Position numbers and translations under genes: made by a program. From Macrosoma leucophasiata (Eukaryota; Arthropoda; Insecta; Lepidoptera; Hedylidae): a stretch of 64,000 nucleotides of DNA. Location: the NCBI GenBank assembly GCA_036365455.1, contig JAWQUS010000004.1:4471501-4535500 (forward strand). The letters run 5' to 3'. How positions within the stretch are numbered: the stretch's first letter is position 1; every line of letters begins with the position of its first letter. Under the pieces are notes generated by a model, which searched no databases, was not told the DNA's origin, and saw nothing but the letters and a program-made list of their open reading frames with translations. Shown here in pieces: positions 26,045 through 37,800 of this stretch.

Positions 26045-26397
26045 AAGGGTCAGAGCTCACTAGAGCCACCCGGCACCCGACCACCTCGAGCGGTCTGCGC
26101 TCATTACATCAACTCCGATCCGTATCGCCAGAGAATATGTAATAATATCTAGGTATCGCCTCGACCGCAAGCCGTCAACGCGCGGGCGGCGCACGGTTTA
26201 CGCGCGGACGCCGAGTGGACCACTAGCTTGTCTCACGTTGACTTTGCATTGCCAACTCGCTGTTCCCAAGTGGACCGCGCGCGGTCCGTGAGTGGTTCAC
26301 AAGTAGCATCGGGTCGATCACCCGTCGACAACGAGTGGCCGCCGTAAAACGAGGCGGTGTAGGTCGGGTGCGGAGTGGCTGTAGTGAGCTATGACCC
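26045..26397. mobile_element. GC-rich fold-back element
   Basis: AGGGTCAGAGCTCACTA and TAGTGAGCTATGACCCT are inverted ends, extending inward through GGCACCCGACC / GGTCGGGTGC. The interior is much more GC-rich than its surroundings. No ORF. Single copy here. Confidence 0.65.
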
Positions 26398-26590
26398 TGC
26401 TTCCTTAATAGTTCTTATATCCATAGTGACCACGTTTCTGTTCGAAATGTCATCAGTGGCCGTGATGGCGCCACTGTCGGAGCTTGGTGATGTGCTCAAA
26501 GATATCAAGACTCTCTACACATTCAAAACGTAGCTGACGAATCAACCACGCGATTCGTCGCGCTTGCATACTTTGCACGCTGTTTGTAAG

Positions 26591-26874
26591 ATGGCAAACA
26601 AGCATGCAGTCACAGTTCACATTGATGTTAAGTAATGACTGCAGCCTATAGACACCCACGCAAGGATCAGTCAGAGGTCAAAATGCAGATGCGTTGCCAG
26701 CCCCGAGACCTCAGTTATTATGTCTCTGTGATAGTTATTACCGAGCCATACCGGAATCGAACCGAACACGGTAGTGCTGAACACTACCATTTAGCGGCAG
26801 ATAGATTAGGTAATGAGGTGGTGCCTACTACTGCCTACGCCCTCGAGCTCCGACACTGGAACTCTACCACCAAT
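26591..26874 (-). mobile_element. S1 repeat, near full length
   Basis: GGCAAACAAGCATGCAGT at the left, CTGGAACTCTACCACCA at the right. Confidence 0.8.
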
Positions 26875-26991
26875 ATATTTGCATTTGCCTCTACCAACCC
26901 TCTCGGGGAATGTTACGTTTTAATTTGGACACAGACTAGGGTATGTCGTCGAAGATTTTGGACAAAAATCTAAACGAATATAGGGAGGGTA

Positions 26992-27283
26992 CATAGAGCA
27001 ACACCGGAGGGGAGTAGCCATATGCAGGCTTTCCCCTCTGTCAAAGTACAAGCCCAAATGGGCCTATACCTGTCGCATAGATGTTTAAATGTGTGCATGA
27101 AATTGTTTCTGTATTTTGTTAAAGTCAAGGTGTGAGTTTCGTAGTAATAGACGATTTTTGTAGTGTGCGTGTGTGTCGCACGCAATTCCCCCGCAAAAAA
27201 TGACAGACTGTTTTGCATCGGTAATACACGCCATGGCTACTCCCCTCCGGTCGGCCGCAGCCGGTGGGCCGCGTTGCTCTATG
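26992..27283. mobile_element. H8 hAT-type MITE, intact ends
   Basis: CATAGAG ... CTCTATG, with an exact 8-bp duplication GGAGGGTA (26984-26991 and 27284-27291). A short stretch of the left arm is deleted. Confidence 0.85.
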
Positions 27284-27291
27284 GGAGGGTA

Positions 27292-27716
27292 TGATAAAAT
27301 ACAACAGGAACACGTCCATAGTATGTTTATTCGAAAAATTTGTCAATTTCATATGGCATAGCCTTACACAGTATACGTATTACAAAATATTAATACAAAA
27401 AATTTCTAGCAAACGTTACACGTAGCTTAAGTCGATATTATCGTAACATGTAAGCAAATTACAACTTTAATTGAAACAATCATAACGCAAAGAATATATG
27501 GAATGAGAAAATCGATTTATAGTAGGTATCTTCCACATGTGTACACGAATATGCTGGCTGTGTTCAGAAAAAAATATATCTTACAAAACTTTCTCATCAT
27601 GTCAGCACAAATTTATAAACGGCCATTTTGTCTTCATTTTAGCATTTCAGACAGAACAGGCTACTGTCATCTGCTATAGTAAAATACACCCTGAGATTAG
27701 ATGTGACAGTTAGATA
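27292..27716. other. Intergenic, nothing recognised
   Basis: AT-rich. Confidence 0.4.
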
Positions 27717-28872
27717 AAGGAGATGTTGCAAAAATGTATGGACCTCCGGCCATGTATTGTACACAATATCATTAATAGGCGAAATCAATATAAAAACGTT
27801 TTTTACTGCATATTTTCACTTATTTAGCTTTATTTGCAGTTACAAAATATTATTTGCAGTTAAGAATTGCAACTCAAACCAACATGGCGAATATGGGCAA
27901 ATATGGCGAGCGATGTCATTTTGACATTTTCTTTTTTTTAAATTGTTTTTTGATTATATAGTACTAGGAGCAAAAAGTAATATTTTCTAAGTACTATCGA
28001 AATCGATTTCATGTGTTAATACTAAGAACTTAAACTAATCGATTTCCTATTTAAAGCAGCGTCGGCTGTATCGCCGCCATGTTGAATATGGTTAAAAATG
28101 ATAAAATCGTTTGAATTAAATGTGGTAGTAACTCTAAAATATATTCTTGAATAATTTAGTTGTATTTTTTTCGGATTTTTCTTTAATTTACCCATTTTTT
28201 GAGGATGTGTACGAACTAGGGCCGAGCTCGCAACATCTCCTTTCTTTATTTACTCACGTGTTTATCATTTCACTTACTTTTGGTCGTTTTTTTGTAAGAT
28301 CTTACAAAATCTTAATTTTTCTGAACAGCTCCAACATACGAATCAATAAGGAAGATCTTTTACAATACGATTATGTATTTAATGTTTAATTGAAAAGTAT
28401 AGGAGATGTTGCGAGCTCGGCTCTGGTTCGTACACGTCCTCAAAAAATGGGTAAATTAAAGAAGAATCCGGAAAAAATACAATTAATTTATCCAAGAATA
28501 TATTTTGGAGTTACAACCACATTTAATTCAAACGATTTTATCATTTTCAACTATGTTCAACATGGCGGCGATACAGCCGACACTTGGGATCAATCGATTT
28601 GATAGTATTTAGAAAATATCACTTTTTTTCTTCAAGTACTATGTAATAAAAAACAATTTAAAAAATGAAAATGTCAAAAAGACATCGCCCGCCATATTCT
28701 CCATTTTGTTTTTGAGTTGCAATTCTAACTGCAAATAATGTTTTGTAACTGCAAACAAAGCTAAATAAGGGATAATATGCAGTAAAAATCGTTTTTATAT
28801 TGATTTTTCCTGTTTAATGATATTGTGTACAATACATGGCCGGAGGTCCATACATTTTTACAACATCTCCTT
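27717..28872. mobile_element. Large fold-back: two inverted copies of a 0.5-kb element
   Basis: Copy 1 (27717-28242) and copy 2 (28400-28872) are reverse complements over nearly their full length, with a spacer of about 157 bp. Each copy also has its own short inverted ends GGAGATGTTGC / GCAACATCTCC. The outside flanks share TTAGAT. No coding capacity. Confidence 0.8.
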
Positions 28873-31286
28873 TAGATGTCTCTCAATAACTTAGACAGCT
28901 CGCGTTACTATTTTAAAAAGTATTCGATGATTGGTCATTACGAGAAATGGATTAGAACCGCATTTGAAAACGAAATTTTCTTTCCATATTTTCTTGATTC
29001 TCTAAATCGTTCGTCTGCGTGAATGCACAAACACATAAGAATTACATTTTAAATACAATAAAAATGCTGTTTATACAAAAACTATTTGTTTCAAGTGCGC
29101 TTTCCGTGTAGTTTATTACGTAGGTATCTTATTATTATTTTCCTCTGACTATGAAACTGTTAACAACTGATTAATTTACACGAGTGTTTTGTCGCTTTCA
29201 CTCTTACGTAATTTAACATTTGATGAAAAAGACAAAACATTTAATCAATTGCTAATCACGTCAGATGAAATACGTAATTATCATTAAAACAACAAAAAAT
29301 GTACATAAAAATATAATCGATCACGTAAAATACCAAAAGTAAAATAAAATTCTTCATTATAATTAATCACAGTAACTTATGCTAGATTCATACATAATAC
29401 TTTGTCAATTTCTCTAATATTTGGTCTAGTTTACGATAAAGTATTGGCTAAGGCGATCGAATACTGAGTTTCTTTTACATAAGTATAAAAATATGATTTG
29501 ATCGCACAAACATTGACTCAGATATAAATTATCTGAGGAAGACTCTTTAGGTTTTTTCGTTTATCAGGTAATCGAATAATTAAAGTATGGAACTTGAACG
29601 CTTAGATAAAGGTGAATCTACATCGATTCGCACACTGTCCCGCGCTGTAGCGTTACGCGAGACGTAGGGTGCGCGGGACGGAGGGTGCGTCGTGCGCGGA
29701 TTGTACACCCGCATGTGAGTGTGTGATCTGTGCACTGCGCGTTAATGCGTTTTCTAAGTATTACGCATAAATAAATACAAAGAGAGATACTTTCAAACAA
29801 CTAAGTTCACACGCATGTGTTATTGAGAAAAAATAAATATAACAATTAAGAACACGCACTCCCGCATTATGCTGATGATGTGGGGCCTTGTGCGAATCAC
29901 CTAAGAAATCGTGTTATCGATTTAGTCACCTAACATTCACCTTTGCTATCCTATGATTGGGTACGAAATACAAGGTTCCATGGAAGAGTACTTCTCTTAC
30001 AGACTTGTTCATGTCCAAAAATGTGTCCGTACGGAACCTAATAACATATACAGTTTCAGTTTCATTTCCTATCTCGCTATTCTAGAATCCAATCTTCAAT
30101 AAATATGCAAACAAATAACGACTCCTGTGTAAAACTGAAATATTGGAATTAGGTCCTCGGTGAAGCTCTTCAACACAACTGCGCTGATTATCACGCTTTA
30201 TCAAAATAAACAATGCGCGTTTTGAAAAACATTTCTAAATGTGGATATTTTGATCCTAAATCACGTCAGAACTCCATTAAACTCTAAAATGCTTATCAAT
30301 CGTTCAAATATTTACAACGTTCCGCATTTAGTAGGCCTTTAGTAGTCTAGAGTTATTGCCAATTTTTATCATTTCACTAACGAGGGCAGCATCACAGACA
30401 TGAAACAGAGTCCAGTCGTCTCTATCTATTCCACACTAACAATAACACTTGGCAGTCTTTGTCATGGTACCTTTGTTCATATCACAATGTCCAATAAAGT
30501 GACAACATATCAAAACGTAACTTCACGCGTAATCCCCGAAGGGGTAGGCGGAGGTAAATGCATGCATTCAATCATACATGCAAACACCCACGACTCGTCG
30601 GTTACGGTTTAGCCATACAACATATCAGTAGTTTGAAATTCATTTCAACAAAGCTGCGACTCATCTTTGATTATTTTTATCAAGCAACCGTTTTATCTAT
30701 TGGATATATCATTTATTTTTAAAAGTCTCCCAATTGCCACGTTTATCCCGATCAATTCATTTATAACATTCACATGGCAGTATTTCTAAAGCAAGAATCT
30801 TGGGAATTTGATCCTAAATTTAAGCCATTTTAGAACAATCCGGTGTGATCTAGATTTAGGATTCGTTCTATATTCCAGTTGTTGGAAACAACTCCTTTTA
30901 GCATAAACCACTTTTATTACAACTTCATTTTAAGATTAACATCAATTTGTTTTGAATGACCCAAAATATTTGAATTCCACTTGCGAGATATGCACATATT
31001 AGAGCAACATTTAAGTAGGTTAAAATGATAGTTCAAAACTGTGGAACATGTGTCTAAAATAATCTTTGTACGTTTCATTTAGTTGTGTTTAGTAGAATCA
31101 AAGTCTTTTTTTTTTCAATGTTATTGGCCATTCGCGATAGACAAAACGAGTCGAGAAACCAAGCTTTGAATACTTCCTTCCAGATATACAATGATCATCT
31201 GACAATAAGTCTGATAAATATAAAAGCGGAGCAAAACCCCGTCAGTCTGAATAACACACATCAGGCGATATTCAGCCACATTTTTA
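28873..31286. other. Downstream of CHAC2: possible 3' UTR and intergenic
   Basis: Mostly unique AT-rich sequence with a GC-rich patch at about 29630-29710. A short SC SINE end (minus) sits at 30514-30612. The CHAC2 3' UTR runs leftwards from 31286; its end is not evident. Confidence 0.4.
30514..30612 (-). mobile_element. SC SINE end fragment
   Basis: AACGTAACTTCACGCGTAAT ... CATACATGCAAACACCCACG, as at 19385-19465. Confidence 0.7.
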
Positions 31287-31805
31287 TCACATATTAACAC
31301 AGCGTAATTTCTTATCAGGTATTCTCGAAGCGTATTGGAAGCTAGGAACGGCTGCCTTCGCTTCAGGCTTAGATTCATCACGTTCTACAGCACTGCCCAT
31401 CATACTTCGCAAACAAATCTTCATGTCAGCAGCGAATATCTTCACGAGCCTTTCCAAAGAGAACAAATGATCGTCTAAAGCTTCAGGGATTTCTTCCCTC
31501 ATAAAATCTGCAAGCCTCAAAAGGTATTCGACGTTGGAACCGGATGAACCGCGGCAGTCTAGAATCTGTTTAGCTATGTCAGGCAAAGGTGCTGAACCCA
31601 ACCAATGTTTGTTTTCTGGGACAGCTATGTAGAGAAGTGCATCCTTTTTATCGCGGCTGCTGGAAGGTAGGAAAATGGATGGACGGGGATGAAAATTAAC
31701 TACGTGCGTTCGGTAGCCTCCTAATTGGCATTCCCTAGTGGAAAGGTATGGTAGCGCGGCTTTGTCTTCGGCTGCTATCAGGAAAGCTTTGCCCCATGTG
31801 ATTCC
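31287..31805 (-). CDS. CHAC2: CHAC2 exon 3 (catalytic Glu and C-terminus)
   Basis: Acceptor TTTGTTTCAG. It begins [11 protein letters not shown], directly continuing the Gly-x-x-Trp-Gly of the family, and ends at TGA 31289-31287. 172 codons. Confidence 0.95.
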   Translation of the reverse strand, partial: GITWGKAFLIAAEDKAALPYLSTRECQLGGYRTHVVNFHPRPSIFLPSSSRDKKDALLYIAVPENKHWLGSAPLPDIAKQILDCRGSSGSNVEYLLRLADFMREEIPEALDDHLFSLERLVKIFAADMKICLRSMMGSAVERDESKPEAKAAVPSFQYASRIPDKKLRCVNM

Positions 31806-34800
31806 CTGAAACAAACGAGAATAGGGTTAGTTATTTCTTGACGATATAGTTACCACATTTTTTTATGACGTTTACTGTTCCGTATGTTTTTTTATAATAA
31901 AAGACGCTGAAGAGCAGTAAATTGCAGTAAATATACTTTTTTATGTAGTCAAGGTGACAAACAAGCATGCAGTTCACATTGATGTTGAGTCATTACTGCA
32001 GCCTATAGACATCTACACAAAAACCAGAGGTAAAAAATGTCACTGCTGAAACTTCAGTTGTTATGGGGCCATTCAAACATACATATTAAATAGGGTTTAT
32101 TTAAGACTTGGACGGAAAAACTAAACTCTGTAATAACTGTGGATTTTTGTAATCATTTCCCTTTCAACTACATATTAAATTATAAGACAGGAGATGAAAT
32201 CCTATTTACGAGTAGATATTATTCAAACGTGACAATAATCATATTTTTTCAGAAATGTTGTACATATCCAAATGGAACAAAGTTATAACTACAATTAAAA
32301 AAAGAACAATACTTATAAAGAGACAGGATAAGTTGGTGAACAAGATGTGTATTACAAAACTAAATCTCAGAAACACTTTTAAATTAATATGCCTTAATAC
32401 CTGATTTTAAATAATTAATATTATAATTACAGGTGAGCATGGTGTTATCGGTTGCGAAAGCCTGCAATGGTCTATATTAGGAAAGTTAGAATGGTGATGA
32501 AAGCGTTGGTTTGGACATTAACAATTCCAAATTCAACCATGAAATGGTCAGTTTGCAAAATGTCACGTCGAATTGCAAATTAACTAACCGCATTTAGTTT
32601 CGTATAGACTACTGATTACCTTATTTTTGAAATCCGGTATTTGATATAAGTGAAAACGGAATTTATGTGACAATAATAGTAAACAGTGCATGTTAATAGT
32701 ATTTTTTTCTTCGTGAAAATTAAGTTTAATGTAATGAAAGTGGCAAACAAGCATGCAGTTCACATTAATGTTAAGTGATGACTGCAGCCTATAGACACAC
32801 ATACAAAGACCCAGGTCAAAGTGCAGATGCGTTGCCATTCCTGAGGCCTAAGGTGTTACGTCTCTGTGCCGGAAATTACAGGTCTAAATACCACCTGACC
32901 GGAACACGATAGTGCTGAACATTACCATTTAGCGACACTACAAGAAAATAAGTTTCGGTGGAACATTCCTTGTGGTAACACCGTTACTAGTGTAACCACG
33001 AGGAAATGTATAAGAACAATATCATCTACATAATAACGACAAGTACTCCGTGGTGCAGCCACTGTTGACAACGTAAGAAAGGAAATAAGTTGTTTCTATT
33101 TGGCCCCACGCATTGTACAGTTCTTTTTGTCATGCCTTTGTCTAAAATTATTTGTGGTTTCAAAAAATGGCAATCTTTGGGCGGCTTTTGATCAGTAGTG
33201 GATGTCTTTCGTCTGGAACGGTGAATAAAAAAAGATGACGTTCTAATCCGGAACACAATTATACGGTGACAAATGGAATATAGCGACAATTTTCACGATT
33301 AGATATGTCACGAAAAATAAAAAGACCAATGCCAGTCATGGTACTTTTGTCGTCTAACTATAATAGAAAATATTACATATTCTCTGGTCTTACGTCTGGA
33401 GATATCTTGCTATCTCCAAAGTGACAATATAATTACATAATGGATATTTTATAATATTATCTTAACTAATGCCATGCACTCCTGACCTATTCCGAAGAAA
33501 TGTCTTGGGAGTAAATATTATGATAGAAATTTATCAACCATGCGTAAATCGCGTGATATTGTCGGTATCGTAACATGAGCTTTCCCATATAAATACACCT
33601 AATGAAGGATTTAGATTTTATTGCGGGAAGACCATAACCCAAAATGTTTGGGAGGAGCTGAAAATAATTCACAGTTGTCCTCTATAGTAGTTGAAGTCAG
33701 CTGAAAGACGTCCACAGCTGTACAAGTCTTCCCAACGATGACCACAATAACGTTGAAAGAAAGAAAACGCTTTATTGGTCGAGTCGAAAGACCCGCAAGC
33801 CACATAATAAACATACAACAATAACATAAACGCAACAAAACACAGAAAAGTTTTAAAAAATGATATAAAATTAAAGTCAGTGACTCACGGTTGCACCAAA
33901 TAGGTTCCGGTTTAGCACAAGTCAGGTAGGAGTCTGAAACTGGTTTTGAACCGGAAGCTACTTGGTGATACACGGATATCGGATCTACGAGTAATTATTA
34001 CACCTACTCACTAAATCAGAACGATTAACATAACTATCGTAAAACACTAGTTTGTTATGTTTTGCTTACTTAATGTTTGAGTTTAAATATTCAATCAACA
34101 AAATAATAAATAGAATTGTAAACAAATATAATTAATAGTGAAAGTACCTGCTGCCACACTCGGCAAGCGAATCGGTGGTAGTCTTATCGCGGGACGCTGC
34201 TGTCCATCCCGTTACCGCATTTACTAGCGCCCTATTCGAATTGTTCCCCATTGTTCGGATTACTAAATGCACTAGCGAAAGAATTCTCCTCCACTAGTGG
34301 GGGATGGGGTCGTCACATCCCGACGGCTTACTTCGAGAGTAATAGTCTGTACTGATGGGACGCCGGCGCAACGTCGAGCGGTTATATGAGATATTATGGA
34401 AGACGGCGTACCGACCTCTCACGCCGGGCCTGATGGAATGGGTCGGTGTCACGTCTTCCATAGTATGAACACACCGCGGACACTCCGCTAAAATTCCATA
34501 CAAACGCTTAATTTGGTCTCTATTACGCAGACATCAATCAGTGACGTGTATTTTAACATTTGCACGTGCACCTGTTTGCGTAGGACTAAGAAAATACCAA
34601 CCGTCGCCCATAAGAGGGGAGGAGGTTGGGTGATGCGGGGAAATCGGGCGGGACGTCGAAGTGTACATTCTGTACGTAGTATTTTTACATATTCTCTGGT
34701 ATGAAGTACATTACTATCGGCGCTACGTCCCGTCACGCCACGCTCGCTGTATGGCCCGACCTTTAGATGTGGATGTGATGTACGGGATAATGATTGTTGA

Positions 34801-37800
34801 TGTTACAATTCATTGTTCAATTACATATTTTTAAGGTCCCCATTGTTTCAATTACAATAGGATATAATATACAAACAGTATAAAAAGTGCCTTGTTTGTT
34901 GTATAACGATACTGAGTTACCGTACAAGACGCCCTTTTATGTCGTTCATATCAACAAGAGGATACAAGATTAACTTATTATCTAATAGCCGGTATTTATG
35001 TAATGAAACACCTCACCCACATGACTTTACTTTTTTTTTAATGTAATGGAAGTGACAAACAACTTGTAATATACTTGTCGCTAAATGGTAGTGTTGAGCA
35101 CTATCGTGTTCCGGTCAGGTGGTAATGTACGGCCCTGTAATTTTCGGCACAGAGGCATAACACCTTAGGCCTCAGGAGTGGTAACGCATCTGCATTTTGA
35201 CCTCGGTCTTTGTGTGGGTGTCTATAGGCTGCAGTCATCACTTAACATCAATGTGAACTGCATGCTTGTTTGCCACTTCCATAAGATAAAAAAAAGTATG
35301 TAGTGCATGCCATATCCACCTTATGGGGAGGCTTTGGTTTTGTCAAGCAGTGGACAGATTTTGCCTGATATGATGCTGATGATATACCTACTACAAGCTC
35401 GTGAAACAAATATTATTTAAGTAAACGAATTTTAAGTAAAATACTTAATTAATTATCGTTTAAATAAATATTTTACTGATTTCGCATTTCCTTTGCGTTT
35501 TGTGACCCTGGCCGAGTTTTGTGCAATGCATCACAAATATATTTTATGTAGGTTTAACCAGACCGCGAATGCACGATAAAACACTCAGAGTAGCTGTCTT
35601 CATCATTCGTATCCTTCATTTCATATTTTAGTAAGAACAAAAGAAACAGAACTCTTCATGTATGAAGAGAATGATGAAGGTAGACGAGGCACGAGAGGTT
35701 TGTCAGAACCGGGATGTCTGGCGCTCTACACTCTCTGCCTACCCCGTTAGGGACCTGGCGTGAAGATACATACATATATACATACAAAAGAAACAAACTC
35801 TACTTTGTGTTTCAAAGTAAAGAGACAATTATTTTAATGTTGTACCTACAGATAGAGGAGTTCCAATATCGGAGTTCTATGACATGGGCATTGCCGTATC
35901 ACCTATCTGCCGCCAAATCGTAGTGTTTAGCACCATCGGGTTCTGGCCAGGGGTGCGACCGCCTATCGACATTGCATCGTCATTGTCATTGCTGTCAAAT
36001 TTTAAAGTCGATTTTTTCTTTAACTAAATAACAATAATCGAAATAATCTACCACTATCGCTTGTTTATCACCTTCGAAAACGAGAATATCAATCAGATTA
36101 TCAATACTACTTTTAAAGGAGCTACAAATCGACTTTAAAATTTGACAGCAATGACAATGACGACAGCAATGTCGATAGGCGGTCGCACTACGGGTGGTAA
36201 TGCGGCCCTGTAATTTGGCAACGCATCTACATAGAAATCTTTGGATTTTATGTAGATGGCTATGGGCTATAGTATCACTTGTCATCAATGTGTACTGTTC
36301 TTGTTTTCCACTTCATAACAACAAATAAATAAATAAAAACTAAGATACAGACTTACGGACAGCGGAGTCTTACGGTGAGATTCACAGATCGCACTACGAC
36401 TTTACTTTGAGCAAAGTATGCTTAGAACTGTTAGAAATGTATGGGTTTTGACAGTTCAAAGCGTACTTTGCTCGAAAGTAAAGTCGTAGTGCGATCTGTG
36501 AATCTCATTGTAAGACTCCGCTGTCCGTAAGTCTGTATCTTAGTTTTTTATTTTATCTCACCCTAATGGTGAGATTCACAGACCGCACTACGACTTTACT
36601 TTGAGAAAAGTACGAGTATGCTTAGAACTGTCAGTCCAGTATAGGATTTGACAGTTCGAAGCGTACTTTACTTGAAAGTAAAGTCGTAGTGAATCTCGCG
36701 CTTAGGGTGAGATTCACATACCGCACCACAACTTTACATTGAGCAAAGTATGCTTAGAACTGTCAATAAAGTATGAGTTTTGACAGTTCTACGCATACTT
36801 TGCTAGTCGTAATGCAGTCTGTGAATCTTTTACACTTAGTTATATGAATAGGTCGCGTTTATACCATTTACGTACGAAACCCTCAAAAGAGAAATAGCCA
36901 TTATTGGTTCAGCGTACGATATATTAAATACTGATTCAATTAATTTTAGTAACTTGGCACCATTTCAATCACGTGCCCAACCATGCGACGCGACAACTGC
37001 GGCAAGTGACGATGATTTGCGAACTGTTACTCAAATCGGCGGAAGCAATTGATTACAGAGTTGCAATTTGTAGACACTTGGATGAGAATCCGTTTGACCT
37101 TCTACGATCCCACAGTTGGGAAAGTTCATCACTCCAGCCAAAATACGTCCACGGCTGGACAAAGCCCTCCCAAAGACGGCCACAACAGTGTTGTGCGCCA
37201 TTAGGGGAGATATGCCATAATCGCCACGCTTGGCGGCATGCGGATTGGCGATCGTAGTGGTGGTAGTTTTAACGCAGGACGCTGCTGCCCATCTCGCGTT
37301 ATTGTATTTACTATCGCCTCATTGGAATGGTTTGACCGCCATAGAGTTACACCTACTTATTAGGACTCGAAATCATTATTTCAGCCGAAAAACATGTACA
37401 GATCGACAAAAGTCTTTCCAAAGATGCTCACAAGTGTTGAGCCGTCATTAGGGGAGAATATGCCATAATCGCAGTGTGATATTAGTACTAGTATATTAGT
37501 ATGATGGCGTATAACCGAGCTGAATCGCACATACGAAGTTCTCGCAAGAGTTGCTCTATGGGCATGGCCAGAGTGGCACGGGAGGGCAGCTGCCCCTCTC
37601 TAGAGATAAAAAATAGCTCATTTTACAAAAAAGACTGATATGTACGCCCCACATCGTCGGCCGGCGACGCCTTTGTATACAGGTTCAGTCAATGTACCCT
37701 ATCACCTCCTTCACGCACAAAATGTTTACAAACACATTGTTATCAAACATACTCAAGCCAAAGATTGGAGTTAAGGGAATAACAGCTCAATGACCCAAGT

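Noticed and set aside
29618..29800. GC-rich minus frame of 60 codons
   Set aside because: Repetitive CGCG-rich composition without domain or splice context.
33611..33973. 120-codon minus frame
   Set aside because: It includes LINE-tail text (CTGAAAGACGTCCACAGCTG) and has no domain or splice support.
36973..37257. 94-codon plus frame as a gene
   Set aside because: The second half is the 37130 repeat, and the first half resembles nothing known.
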